DNA from: Ferrovibrio sp046294345
Lineage (GTDB): Bacteria; Pseudomonadota; Alphaproteobacteria; Ferrovibrionales; Ferrovibrionaceae
NCBI GenBank assembly: GCA_046294345.1
Contig: JBKBJT010000011.1
Span: forward strand, 1 to 64,000
Reading direction: 5' to 3'
DNA: 64,000 bases
The notes under the pieces were generated by a model. The model made no database searches. It was not told the DNA's origin and worked only from the letters and a program-made list of their open reading frames with translations. Each line of letters opens with the position of its first letter. Position 1 is the stretch's first letter. Positions 10,514 through 20,960 of the stretch are shown here, piece by piece. The translations under genes were made by a program, and so were the position numbers.

Positions 10514-11287
10514 TCAGGCCCAGGTCTTCCAAGGCGCATTGCCAGCCGCCCACAGATTCTCCAGCACGGTGCGTTCACGCACCGTATCCATGGGCTGCCA
10601 GAAGCCATCGTGTCGGAAGGCGCGTAGTTGGTCTTCCTCGGCCAGGCGTTCCAGCGGCATACGCTCCCACACCGTCGTGTCGTCGGGGATGTAGTCAAGC
10701 ACGCGCGGCGACAGCACGAAGAAGCCACCATTGATCAGGCCGCCATCACCACGCGGCTTCTCCTGGAAACCGGTGATCCGGTCACCCGCCAGGGTCAGCG
10801 CGCCGAAACGGCCGGGTGGGCTCACCGCCGTCATGGTGGCCAGCCGGCCATGCTTGCGATGGAATGCGATCGAGGCCGCCACATCGATATCGGCGACGCC
10901 ATCACCATAAGTCAGGCAGAAGGCATCCTCGTCCTGCAGCCAACGGGCAACCCGCCGCAGGCGGCCGCCGGTCTCGGTATTCTCCCCGGTCTCGACCAGG
11001 GTGACGCGCCACGGCTCGGGCGCGCCGTTCAAATACTCGATGCGGTTGGCGGCCAGATCGACGGTGACGTCGGCGGCATGCAGCACGTAATTGGCAAAAT
11101 ACTCCTTGATCATGTAACCCTTGTAGCCAAGGCAGATCACGAAGTCGGTGATGCCGTGAGCGGCATAGATCTTCATGATATGCCACAGGATCGGCCGGCC
11201 GCCGATTTCGACCATCGGCTTGGGCCGCAGGATACTTTCCTCGGCGATGCGCGTGCCACGCCCGCCGGCGAGAATCACAGCTTTCAT
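10514..11287 (-). CDS. rfbF: Glucose-1-phosphate cytidylyltransferase
   Basis: A 257-residue nucleotidyltransferase that makes CDP-glucose from CTP and glucose 1-phosphate. The start is set by the conserved MKAVILAGGRGTRIAEES; the in-frame codons upstream only mirror the neighbouring glycosyltransferase gene. LRPKPMVEIGGRPILWHIM and the late FWQPMDTVRERTVLE segment are diagnostic of RfbF rather than RmlA. It begins 4 bases inside the end of the glycosyltransferase gene and feeds CDP-glucose to RfbG. Confidence 0.94.
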   Translation of the reverse strand: MKAVILAGGRGTRIAEESILRPKPMVEIGGRPILWHIMKIYAAHGITDFVICLGYKGYMIKEYFANYVLHAADVTVDLAANRIEYLNGAPEPWRVTLVETGENTETGGRLRRVARWLQDEDAFCLTYGDGVADIDVAASIAFHRKHGRLATMTAVSPPGRFGALTLAGDRITGFQEKPRGDGGLINGGFFVLSPRVLDYIPDDTTVWERMPLERLAEEDQLRAFRHDGFWQPMDTVRERTVLENLWAAGNAPWKTWA

Positions 11288-12174
11288 TTCGATTTCATGC
11301 CCAGCAGAAAAGCCATTGTACCGCACCAGCGGGCCGCATCGCGCAAGCCTTTCTGGCGGAAATCCGTCAGCAGATAGAATGGCGCCTTGGCGCCGAAACG
11401 CAACAGCGCCGGCAACGCAATGCGCCAGACGGCGGCAGAATCGCGATATTTGCGTTCGACATACAGCCGCGACCAGGACATGTGCCAGAACTTCTCCCAG
11501 TGCTTGTCCCAACTGCGTCTGATCGAACCGCCGCCCACATGGTCGACGACGGCATCGGCCACCCGCACGAGGTTCCATCCGGCCTTGCGCAGACGAATGC
11601 AAAAATCATCGTCTTCGTAATACAGGAAAATTGCAGGATCGAAGCCGCCTACGGCATCTAGCGCCTGGCGCCGCAACAGCATCGCGGCCCCCGAGACGTA
11701 ATCGGCGCAAATATCCCCCTCTGGTTCCGGATCGAGACGGCGACGTGGATATTCGGAGCGACGGAACATATCGACATCATGGGACACCTCCCATTCACCG
11801 GCCGGCGTCTTCAGCGCCGGCGCCAGCACGCCGGCCTCTGGGTAACGCTCGGCGGCAGCGAACAGGCGCTCCAGACAGCCCGGCCGCAACTTGGCGTCGG
11901 GGTTAATCAGCAGAACAAAATCAGTCTGCGCGACGGCCAGCCCCTGATTGGCGGCATTGCCGAAGCCGACACCAACAGGATTTGCAATGACCGTGGCGTC
12001 CGGAATCGCGCGGCGAATGATCTCGCGGGTGGCATCCCCGCTGGCATTGTCCGTCACCACCACCGGCACACCTCGCGGCAGGGTAGCCAGACATTCGCCG
12101 ATCACGCGTTCGCTGAAATGCGTGACCGTGACAATGGTCAGCGGCGGAAAGCTGGAGGAAACGGCCTGGGTCAC
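11284..12174 (-). CDS. Family 2 glycosyltransferase
   Basis: A 296-residue GT-A fold glycosyltransferase, similar to rhamnosyl- or deoxysugar transferases. IVTVTHFSERVIGECLATLP starts the nucleotide-binding fold, LLINPDAKLRPG carries the metal-binding Asp, and YYEDDDFCIRLRKAGW holds the catalytic base. The start codon is GTG, with an AAGG just upstream. It is the first gene of the minus-strand CDP-sugar operon and probably attaches the branched sugar to an acceptor. It is divergent from hutC across a 153-base gap. Confidence 0.87.
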   Translation of the reverse strand: MTQAVSSSFPPLTIVTVTHFSERVIGECLATLPRGVPVVVTDNASGDATREIIRRAIPDATVIANPVGVGFGNAANQGLAVAQTDFVLLINPDAKLRPGCLERLFAAAERYPEAGVLAPALKTPAGEWEVSHDVDMFRRSEYPRRRLDPEPEGDICADYVSGAAMLLRRQALDAVGGFDPAIFLYYEDDDFCIRLRKAGWNLVRVADAVVDHVGGGSIRRSWDKHWEKFWHMSWSRLYVERKYRDSAAVWRIALPALLRFGAKAPFYLLTDFRQKGLRDAARWCGTMAFLLGMKSK

Positions 12175-12272
12175 ACTGGAGCCTTGGTGGGGTGGATTGC
12201 CCCGCGTTTTACACAGATTCGCCCGGCCGCGCGAGATTGAGGCCCGGAAAAGCGGCCATTACCCGGCTGGAC

Positions 12273-12284
12273 TTGTATATACAA
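12273..12284. promoter_or_regulatory. HutC operator candidate
   Basis: TTGTATATACAA is a perfect 12-base palindrome, 43 bases upstream of the hutC start. It matches the kind of site (TGTATATACA core) bound by HutC-type GntR repressors. A -10-like TATACT sits at 12292-12297, so a bound repressor would cover the region just upstream of the -10. Urocanate-induced, autoregulated expression of hutC-hutU is the natural reading. Confidence 0.65.
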
Positions 12285-12327
12285 TTGAACCTATACTTCC
12301 CGCACCAAACAGGGGCAGGAAGACGTC

Positions 12328-13086
12328 ATGACCGGGCCAGACGCCTCCAGCGGGCCGACCCCGCGCTACCGGCGGGTCAAGGAATACATCGTCAAGCATA
12401 TCGAGGCCGGCGGCTGGCGCGCCGGCGACCAGGTGCCGTCGGAAAGCACCCTGGTGCGGCAGCTCAAGGTCAGCCGCATGACCGTGAACCGCGCCCTGCG
12501 GGAACTGACCCACGAAGGCCTGCTGGTGCGCGTGCAGGGCACCGGCACCTTCGTGGCCGAGAAACGCCCGATCTTCAACTTGGTCGAGTTACGCAACATC
12601 GCGGAGGAAATCCGCGAGCGCGGCCAGCGCCACTCCGCCCGGGTCGAACTGCTTAAAAGCGAGAAATCCACCCCCGAGGTCGCCCGCGAGTTGGGCCTTT
12701 CCGCCGGCACCAGTGTCTACCATTCCGTGCTGGTGCACATGGCCGATGGCATTCCGCTGCAGGTGGAGGACCGCTTCGTCAATCCGCAGACCGCGCCGCG
12801 CTATCTGGAAACCGATTTCGAAACAGTCACACCGAATGAATTCCTCATGCGGGCCGCACCGGCTTCGGAAGTCGAGCATATCGTCGAGGCAGCCATGCCC
12901 GATGCCCGCATCCGCAAACTGCTGAAGATGGCGGCCAGCGAGCCCTGCCTGCGCCTGCGCCGCCGCACCTGGTCGGGCAGCCAGATCGTCTCGGCCGCGA
13001 CGCTGTGGTACCCGGGCCATGCCCACCGTTTCGCCACCCGCTTTTCCTATCGCGCCGACGGCACGTCGAAGCGCACCTACCTGTAA
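12328..13086 (+). CDS. hutC: GntR-family histidine-utilisation repressor HutC
   Basis: A 252-residue repressor with an N-terminal winged helix (about residues 14-80: RYRRVKEYIVKHIEAGGW, VPSESTLVRQLKVSRMTVNRALREL) and a C-terminal UTRA ligand domain. The ligand domain has HSVLVHMADGIPLQVEDRFVNP and the ending RFSYRADGT, typical of HutC. The gene is 13 bases upstream of hutU, which supports HutC over other UTRA regulators; urocanate would be the inducer. An AGGAAG ribosome site precedes the ATG. A palindromic operator candidate lies upstream. Confidence 0.92.
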   Translation: MTGPDASSGPTPRYRRVKEYIVKHIEAGGWRAGDQVPSESTLVRQLKVSRMTVNRALRELTHEGLLVRVQGTGTFVAEKRPIFNLVELRNIAEEIRERGQRHSARVELLKSEKSTPEVARELGLSAGTSVYHSVLVHMADGIPLQVEDRFVNPQTAPRYLETDFETVTPNEFLMRAAPASEVEHIVEAAMPDARIRKLLKMAASEPCLRLRRRTWSGSQIVSAATLWYPGHAHRFATRFSYRADGTSKRTYL

Positions 13087-13099
13087 GTCAGAGGCCACC

Positions 13100-14776
<1,677 letters not shown>

Positions 14777-14854
14777 GGCTGCTTTTCAGAATCGGCCTGC
14801 CGCAGGGAAGCGATTTCGGTTTATGCTGTCTGCAGACGCGGAGACCGGATTGCC

Positions 14855-15241
14855 TTGCCTCAATTATCACTCCAGAACCTGAACCCACGCCGCCTCATCA
14901 CGGGCGGCGCGATCCTGGCCATCCTTCTGGTGCTGGGTGCCGTAGGCTGGATGCTTCGGCCCGGCAGCCGCGGTGATGACCGCTATTATGTGCCGGGGGT
15001 AACGCAGACCAGGGAAGACTGCGTGATGGCGAAAATGAAAACCTACGCCCGCATCGACCGCCAGGTGATGATGAGCATCGCCAACGAATGCGAACTCACG
15101 GTGCAGAGCATCGAAGGGCATGAAAAGCTGCGCAAGGCATGGGAGGAGCGGCAGGCGGTACGCGAAGCGACACCGAAACCCGTCGCACCAGCCGCGGAAC
15201 CGGCACCGGAAGGCGACCGGCTACGCCGGGTGTGGCGTTAG
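14855..15241 (+). CDS. Small single-pass membrane protein, function unknown
   Basis: A 128-residue protein with a TTG start, preceded by a GGAG. A hydrophobic segment spans about residues 14-33 (TGGAILAILLVLGAVGWML). The rest is a periplasmic part with two Cys (in REDCVMAKM and NECELTV) that could form a disulfide, and a Pro/Ala-rich tail. I do not recognise the family. It lies 78 bases after hutU and ends 8 bases before the convergent glycosyltransferase gene. Confidence 0.6.
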   Translation: MPQLSLQNLNPRRLITGGAILAILLVLGAVGWMLRPGSRGDDRYYVPGVTQTREDCVMAKMKTYARIDRQVMMSIANECELTVQSIEGHEKLRKAWEERQAVREATPKPVAPAAEPAPEGDRLRRVWR

Positions 15242-15249
15242 CCAATCCG

Positions 15250-16383
15250 TTAATCGATGAGGCTGCTGTAAATCTCTCTGTAGCCCCTGACGCAGGCTTC
15301 CAGGGCGAAATACCGGGCAACGCGCTGCTTCCCTGCCTGACCGAAACGGATACACTGCTCGGGACTGCTTGCCAGCTGGCTGATGGCAGCCGCGAGCGCC
15401 TGTGGATTTCTTGCCGGCACAATCAAACCTGCACGATCCTGGTCCACCGCTTCGGCATTACCACCAACATCTGTTGCAATCACGGGAAGCCCAGCCGCCA
15501 TATATTCGATGATGGCATTAGAGAAACCCTCTTCATGCGAAGGCAGCAGAGCTATATCTGCCCCAGAGAGCAGCGAGGGAATATCGGAGACAGGGCCAAG
15601 AAACCGCACATGACCGCTCAGACCAAGCCTGTCGACCTGCTCAACAAGCCGATGCCCGATGCCATCATCACGCCCCGCACACAGCAACACCCAACTCTCA
15701 GGAAGAGTCTGCCGCGCGATTGCAAGCGCCTCCAGAAGATCTTCGTGGCCCTTGTAACGGATCAGATTCGCGACCACCACAAAAACCAGGGCAGATGATT
15801 CCACGTTCAGCGCACGACGCGCTACGTCTTTTGGAGTAGAGCCTTCGAATGTCGCCAGTTCGACACCGTTGTAGAGAAGGTGCAATTTGTGATCCGCAAC
15901 TCCTTCGCCCCGCAATTGCTCCACGACCGATCTGGAGTTGCCGATAACAGCATCCATGCGGGAATGAAGCATTCTTTCGACGCGGCCAATCCACCGGGAC
16001 CTGTCCTGATAATGATTCTGGCTTCGCCGACTCATCACCTTGGCGCGGCAAAAAGTAATCATCGCAAGCGGAGCGCCAATGATGTAGGCCGAGGGGAGAA
16101 AGAAATGAACGATGTGGGGGCGGCGGATGAGGAGACGAATAGCAAGAAACAGGGCGCGCTGGCCCAACGCAACCCAGCGCCGGAAGCCGGGGTTTGGGCG
16201 TGCGAATCTGCCGCTGACCTTGACGCCACCACGCTCAAGCTCTTGCGCCAGCTCGCCCCGCTGCATGAGGCAAAAAACCTCAACTTCGTAATCTTCCCGC
16301 ACAAGCTGAGGCAGCACTTGGGCGAGATGACGCTCGGCACCGCCGCGCTCCAACGAGCCGATAACGATAAGCAGGCGCAACAT
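15250..16383 (-). CDS. Family 4 glycosyltransferase (GT-B)
   Basis: A 377-residue retaining glycosyltransferase. It starts MLRLLIVIGSLERGGAERHL, the classic N-terminus with the GGAER loop; earlier in-frame codons lack family resemblance. The C-terminal GT-B domain has VANLIRYKGHEDLLEAL, the sugar-nucleotide site LLPSHEEGFSNAIIEYMAAGLPVIATDVGG (landmark E..E motif, about residues 288-317) and a final helix. It is probably cytoplasmic and involved in envelope polysaccharide assembly. It stands alone between a convergent small gene and the ndvA-like gene on the same strand, 122 bases away. Confidence 0.88.
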   Translation of the reverse strand: MLRLLIVIGSLERGGAERHLAQVLPQLVREDYEVEVFCLMQRGELAQELERGGVKVSGRFARPNPGFRRWVALGQRALFLAIRLLIRRPHIVHFFLPSAYIIGAPLAMITFCRAKVMSRRSQNHYQDRSRWIGRVERMLHSRMDAVIGNSRSVVEQLRGEGVADHKLHLLYNGVELATFEGSTPKDVARRALNVESSALVFVVVANLIRYKGHEDLLEALAIARQTLPESWVLLCAGRDDGIGHRLVEQVDRLGLSGHVRFLGPVSDIPSLLSGADIALLPSHEEGFSNAIIEYMAAGLPVIATDVGGNAEAVDQDRAGLIVPARNPQALAAAISQLASSPEQCIRFGQAGKQRVARYFALEACVRGYREIYSSLID

Positions 16384-16505
16384 GATGGGCAGGTAACGAT
16401 CTAGGTGATTTTGGATTTTATGTATGAAGACGTCCGCATGGTATAAGACTGTTTCGTGAAAGTACATTCTCTATTCAATACCGTGTGCGCACTGAGAAAG
16501 CCTTC

Positions 16506-18260
16506 TCAATGCGCCCCCTGGAACTGAGTGCGCACCAGATCGGCGAACAACCCGCCCTGCCGCACCAGCTCGTCGAAATTTCCGCGCTCGATGATGCGCC
16601 CCTGCTGCAGCACCAGGATCAGGTCGGCCTGCCGTACGGTGGCCAGCCGGTGCGCGATGATGAAAGTGGTGCGGTTGCGCATTAGGGTATCCAACGCCTT
16701 CTGGATGCGGGCCTCGGTGGCCGCGTCCAGCGCCGAGGTCGCCTCGTCCAGGATCAGCACGGGCGGATTCTTCAGCAATGCGCGGGCGATGGCTAGGCGC
16801 TGACGCTCGCCGCCGCTCAAGTTCACGCCCCGCTCGCCGACCAATGTGGCATAGCCCTTGGGCTGGCGCATGATGAAGTCATGCGCCTCGGCCAGCCTTG
16901 CCGCTTGTTCCACCTCGGCATCGCTCGCCTCGGGTCGGCCGATGCGGATGTTGTCGGCGATCGAACGATGAAAGACGGCGCTGTCCTGAAACACCACGCC
17001 GATGTTGCGGCGCAGGCTTTCCAGCGTGTAGTCGCGGATATCGGTGCCATCGATCAGAATGCGGCCTGATAGTGGGTCCCACAGCCGGCTGAGCAAGGCC
17101 ATAGACGATGTCTTCCCGGACCCGGTCGGCCCCACCAGCGCCACCGTCCTGCCAGCCGGCACTTCGAAACTGAGATCCGTGACGGCCAGCCGCGCCGTGT
17201 CGTAGGACAGCGTCACGTTTTCGAAGACCACGTCGCCCTTCAGGGTGCCGGCGTCGCGGGCACCGGGCCTGTCGCGCACGGCAGCCTCGGTGTCGAGGAC
17301 CTGGAAGAATTCACCCAGGCTGTGCATCTGGAAGAACATGCGGCTGACAAAGCCCATGGCCGCCTCCAGCCGGCCAATCAGCATGGTGGCGAAGCCCATG
17401 AAGCTGACGATTTCGCCGACCGTGGTTTCGCCATGCAGATGCAGCCAGCTGCCCAGCATAAAGATGGCGATGATGGTGATAGTGGAGGCCATGCGGCTGA
17501 GCACGGTCATCAGCGCCCAGAGATTGAGCACCGGGAACTGCGCCTTCAGCAGGCGCTCCATCACCGCAGCCAGGTCACGCGCTTCCAGCGCCAGGCGAAC
17601 GAAGCTCTGCACCAGAACGACGTTGCCCAGGGCGTCGCCGGCGCGCGCGGCCAGTTCCGAATGATAGGCCTCCACGCGGCCCTGCGCCTTTTCGGTTTTC
17701 GCCACCACGATGGCGCTGACCAGGGCAAAGACCACGATCAGGGCGATCAGCAGCAGGCCGAGCCGCCAGTTGAGATACAGCGACAATGGCAGCAGCGCGA
17801 GCACGGCCACGAAGGTCGAGAGATGTTCGCGGAAGAAGGCAAGCCAGAGGCCGAACAGGTTGTCGGCGCCGTTCAGCATGATCTTGAGCAGCGTGCCGGA
17901 ATGGGTGCCGCTGTGGAATGCCGCCGGCAGGCTGAGCACATGTTCGAAATACAGCGCCATGGCGGCCAGGCGGCGGCGATGGGCCAGGCGGTCGGCATGC
18001 AGCGCGACCATGATGCCGGCCAGGATGCCGCCGATGCCGGCCACACACCAGATCAGCAGCAGATGGATGGTTTCAGCCCAGCTTTCATCCGGCGACAAAC
18101 CGGCGGAATTGGACAGCACGTCGATGATGCGACCGAACAGGATGGGCTCGATGAAACCCACGCCGGCAAGGCCGATATTGGCCAGCGCCAGCAGGATGGC
18201 CAGCGGCCGCTCGGGCTTCAGCAGGCCCAACACCCGGGCATAGATGCGAACGAAATCCAT
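16506..18260 (-). CDS. ndvA: NdvA/ChvA-like glucan ABC exporter (fused permease-ATPase)
   Basis: A 584-residue exporter half-transporter with six N-terminal membrane helices and a C-terminal ATPase. The N-terminus (YARVLGLLKPERPLAILLAL, GVGFIEPILFGRIIDVL) closely follows NdvA/ChvA, which export cyclic beta-1,2-glucan. Walker A is VGPTGSGKTSS (about residue 374), the signature is LSGGERQRLAIARAL (about 480), and Walker B is LILDEATSALD. No ndvB (glucan synthase) gene is in the window, so the transported glucan is inferred only from the family. It is divergent from the downstream amidase, with about 100 bases for promoters. Confidence 0.88.
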   Translation of the reverse strand: MDFVRIYARVLGLLKPERPLAILLALANIGLAGVGFIEPILFGRIIDVLSNSAGLSPDESWAETIHLLLIWCVAGIGGILAGIMVALHADRLAHRRRLAAMALYFEHVLSLPAAFHSGTHSGTLLKIMLNGADNLFGLWLAFFREHLSTFVAVLALLPLSLYLNWRLGLLLIALIVVFALVSAIVVAKTEKAQGRVEAYHSELAARAGDALGNVVLVQSFVRLALEARDLAAVMERLLKAQFPVLNLWALMTVLSRMASTITIIAIFMLGSWLHLHGETTVGEIVSFMGFATMLIGRLEAAMGFVSRMFFQMHSLGEFFQVLDTEAAVRDRPGARDAGTLKGDVVFENVTLSYDTARLAVTDLSFEVPAGRTVALVGPTGSGKTSSMALLSRLWDPLSGRILIDGTDIRDYTLESLRRNIGVVFQDSAVFHRSIADNIRIGRPEASDAEVEQAARLAEAHDFIMRQPKGYATLVGERGVNLSGGERQRLAIARALLKNPPVLILDEATSALDAATEARIQKALDTLMRNRTTFIIAHRLATVRQADLILVLQQGRIIERGNFDELVRQGGLFADLVRTQFQGAH

Positions 18261-18364
18261 GCGCCGAGTATGAAGCGCGTCCGACCGGGCCGCTAGGCCT
18301 TGCCGCAGAGGCAGGATCGGCGATAGTGCGGCCTTGTTCCCGTTCCATCCAGCCGGAGAGTTCC

Positions 18365-19687
18365 ATGACTGTTTCGCCCAAACCCGCCTCAGCCCGGGAG
18401 CGACTGGAAGCCTGCCTGGCGAAGGCGACCGATCCGGCCGGCGAAGGCAGTCGCGCTTTTACCCGGCTTTATGCCGAGCGTGCCCGGGCCGAGGCCGAAG
18501 CCGCCGACACCCGGGCCCGGGAGGGACTGCCGCTCGGCCCGCTGGATGGCCGTATCGTCTCGGTCAAGGACCTGTTCGACATGCCCGGTGAACCGACCAC
18601 GGCGGGTTCGAAGCTGCTGCGGGACGCCCGGCCCGCCACGGCCATGGCGCCGGCGATCGCCCGGCTGCGCCAGGCCGGCGCGGTGATCATCGGCAAAGCC
18701 AACATGACCGAATTCGCCTTCTCCGGCGTGGGCATCAACCCCCATTACGGTACCCCAGGCAATCCGGCCGACCGTAGCCGGATTCCGGGTGGTTCCAGCT
18801 CCGGCGGCGCGGTCTCGGTCGCCGACGGCATGGCCGAGATCACCATCGGCTCGGATACCGGTGGCTCGACCCGCATCCCGGCGGCGATGTGCGGCATCGT
18901 CGGCCTCAAGCCAAGCCAGTACCGGGTACCGACCGCCGGCGCCTTCCCGCTCTCCTTCGCGCTCGACAGCATCGGCCCGATGGCTGGCAGCGTGGCCGAC
19001 TGCGCCCTGGCCGATGCGGTGATGGCGGGCGAGACGCTGCAGCCGCTTAGTCCCGCACCGCTGGCGGGATTGCGGCTCGGTATTCCGCGCGGCCCGCTGC
19101 TGGAAGGCATGGAGCCGGAAGTGGCCCAGGCCTTCGAAGCCGCACTGGGCCGGCTGGGCAAGGCCGGAACGATCCTGGGCGATCATCCGCTGCCGTTGCT
19201 GGCCGAGATGCTGACGGTGAATGCAAAAGGCGGTTTTGCACCGAGCGAGGCGTTTTTCGTGCATCAGGCCGCACTGGACAGCCAGCCCGAGGATTTCGAT
19301 CCGCTGGTGCGTGGCCGGATCGAGCGTGGACGGACGGTATCGGCTGCTGACTACATTTTTATGCAGCGCCGCCGGCCCGAACTGATCCGGGCCATGGATG
19401 CCGACCTGGCCGACCTGGATGCCCTGATCCTGCCGACCACCCCGATCCGGGCCCCGAAAATCGCCGACCTAGCCGCCAGCGAAGCCGCCTTCACGGCCGC
19501 CAACATGCTGCTGCTGCGCAATACCTCGGTCGGGAATTTCTTTGATCTCTGCGCCATTTCCCTGCCCCTGCCCGTCGGCCTGCGCCCCGGCAGCCTGCCG
19601 GTCGGCCTGATGCTGGTGGCCCGAAACGGCCAGGACCGGCGCCTGCTACGAATGGCGGCGGCGGTGGAGCGGCTGCTGGCAGAATAA
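18365..19687 (+). CDS. Amidase-signature hydrolase (second copy)
   Basis: A 440-residue amidase-signature enzyme with Lys68 in VSVKDLFD, the serine cluster GGSSSGG (residues 142-148) and nucleophile S168 in GSDTGGSTRIPAA. It is only distantly related to the amidase at 4832. A GGAGAG ribosome site precedes the chosen ATG; upstream in-frame codons are not family-like. It is monocistronic and precedes the polysaccharide regulator pair by 30 bases. The substrate is unknown; there is no gatB or gatC nearby. Confidence 0.88.
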   Translation: MTVSPKPASARERLEACLAKATDPAGEGSRAFTRLYAERARAEAEAADTRAREGLPLGPLDGRIVSVKDLFDMPGEPTTAGSKLLRDARPATAMAPAIARLRQAGAVIIGKANMTEFAFSGVGINPHYGTPGNPADRSRIPGGSSSGGAVSVADGMAEITIGSDTGGSTRIPAAMCGIVGLKPSQYRVPTAGAFPLSFALDSIGPMAGSVADCALADAVMAGETLQPLSPAPLAGLRLGIPRGPLLEGMEPEVAQAFEAALGRLGKAGTILGDHPLPLLAEMLTVNAKGGFAPSEAFFVHQAALDSQPEDFDPLVRGRIERGRTVSAADYIFMQRRRPELIRAMDADLADLDALILPTTPIRAPKIADLAASEAAFTAANMLLLRNTSVGNFFDLCAISLPLPVGLRPGSLPVGLMLVARNGQDRRLLRMAAAVERLLAE

Positions 19688-19717
19688 ACAGCCTTCTGAA
19701 TCAAAAGGATATTCTGT

Positions 19718-20419
19718 TTGACCGGGGCGGCTGCAGGCCGTATCGTTCAGGCCATGAACGACAAGACGGGCAAGTCAGGCGAGACCGGCTCCGACGCGGC
19801 CACGATGGTGGCCCTGCTATCGGCCGTGGATGGCGCGGAACAGCATACCCAGCGCAGCCTAGCCAGCCAGCTGGACATGGCGCTTGGCCTCGCCAATGCC
19901 CTGCTGCGTCGCTGCGTATCGAAGGGCCTGATCAAGATCCAGACCGCGCCGGCGCGCCGGTATGCCTATTACCTCACGCCGAAGGGGTTTGCTGAAAAGA
20001 GCCGGCTGGTGGCGGAATACCTTGCCACGTCGCTGAATTTCTTCCGCCATGCCCGCGGCCAGTATGAAGACTCCTTCCAGGCTTTGTTGGCCCGCGGGAT
20101 AACCAGGGTCGCCATTGCCGGCAATGGCGAACTGGCGGAGATCGCCCTTCTATCGGCATCCTCTGCCGGTGTGACCATCACCGCCGTGATCGCACCAGGC
20201 CGCAATATCGAGCATTTCCACGGCCATCCGGTGGTTGGAAATCTGGATGCCGCCATCGCGTCAGGCGCAGAGGCGGTCGTTATCGCAGACAGCACTGCAC
20301 CGCAGCAGATCTACGATCAGCTGATCGGCTTGCTGGGCCAGGAACGCCTGATTGCGCCACGGCTGCTGCACATCACGCTGCAAAATACGCCTTCGCAAAA
20401 ACGTGAGCGCGCGGCATGA
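19718..20419 (+). CDS. Winged-helix regulator fused to a nucleotide-binding-like domain
   Basis: A 233-residue putative regulator. Residues about 30-95 form a MarR-like winged helix (TQRSLASQLDMALGLANALLRRCVSKGLIKI, a recognisable helix-turn-helix plus wing). Residues about 125-215 look like a small Rossmann domain (RVAIAGNGELAEIALLSA, then AEAVVIADS), resembling the PglD N-terminal or Rex-type redox domain. The TTG start is favoured by AAAAGGA 8 bases upstream; an ATG at 19754 is the alternative. The end overlaps the NusG-like gene by 4 bases, so the two are made together. It probably senses a metabolite and controls the polysaccharide genes; this is inference. Confidence 0.75.
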   Translation: MTGAAAGRIVQAMNDKTGKSGETGSDAATMVALLSAVDGAEQHTQRSLASQLDMALGLANALLRRCVSKGLIKIQTAPARRYAYYLTPKGFAEKSRLVAEYLATSLNFFRHARGQYEDSFQALLARGITRVAIAGNGELAEIALLSASSAGVTITAVIAPGRNIEHFHGHPVVGNLDAAIASGAEAVVIADSTAPQQIYDQLIGLLGQERLIAPRLLHITLQNTPSQKRERAA

Positions 20420-20913
20420 CGAAGTGGTATGCGGTCTACACCCAGCCCGGCAAGGAAGCGATGGCCGCGCGCGAACTGGGCAACCAGAATTTCGGGGTCT
20501 ATCTGCCGCTCTATCAGAAACTGCGCCGGCATGCCGGACGCACCGGTATCGTGGATGCCCCGCTGTTTCCGCGGTATCTGTTCGTTGGCATCGATACGGA
20601 AAACCAGCGCTGGCGCTCGGTGAATGGCACACGCGGGGTCATCGGCCTGGTGATGAGCGGCGACAGACCGATTCCGGTGCCCGATCCCGTCATCGAGGAA
20701 ATCCGGTCCCGGGAGGATGAAAAGGGCTATATCCGCCTGAACCCGCCCGGCTTCCACCGGGGCCAGACATTGCGGATCGTCGAGGGTCCGATGGCCGATA
20801 CCGAGGCCCTGTTCGAGGAGGCCGTGGATGGCAACCGCGCCATCCTGCTGATCTCCCTGCTCGGCCGGCTGGTGCGGACCCAGATGCCGCTTCGGCAAGT
20901 CGCCGCGGCCTGA
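20416..20913 (+). CDS. NusG/RfaH-family antitermination protein
   Basis: A 165-residue NusG paralogue. The NGN domain starts with TKWYAVYTQPGKEAMAARELGNQNFGVYLPLYQK and has FPRYLFVGID. A C-terminal KOW-type domain (RGQTLRIVEGPMADTEALFEEA, NRAILLISLLGR) follows. It lacks the length and genome context (secE, rplK) of true NusG, so it is a specialised factor like RfaH or UpxY, which keep RNA polymerase going through long polysaccharide operons. It is coupled to the winged-helix gene and lies 1.4 kb upstream of the Wzx/Wzy locus, with rimO in between. I found no ops-like element by eye. Confidence 0.85.
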   Translation: MTKWYAVYTQPGKEAMAARELGNQNFGVYLPLYQKLRRHAGRTGIVDAPLFPRYLFVGIDTENQRWRSVNGTRGVIGLVMSGDRPIPVPDPVIEEIRSREDEKGYIRLNPPGFHRGQTLRIVEGPMADTEALFEEAVDGNRAILLISLLGRLVRTQMPLRQVAAA

Positions 20914-20960
20914 ATGGGCCTCTAGCCAGCCCCGGACTTGAGGCGTATAAGCCCGCCGCC

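Noticed and set aside
11288..11602. N-terminal extension of rfbF
   Set aside because: These codons overlap the glycosyltransferase gene and precede the conserved MKAVILAGG start.
18365..19687. Amidase as GatA subunit of the tRNA amidotransferase
   Set aside because: No gatB or gatC gene is nearby and two amidase-signature genes occur in unrelated settings.
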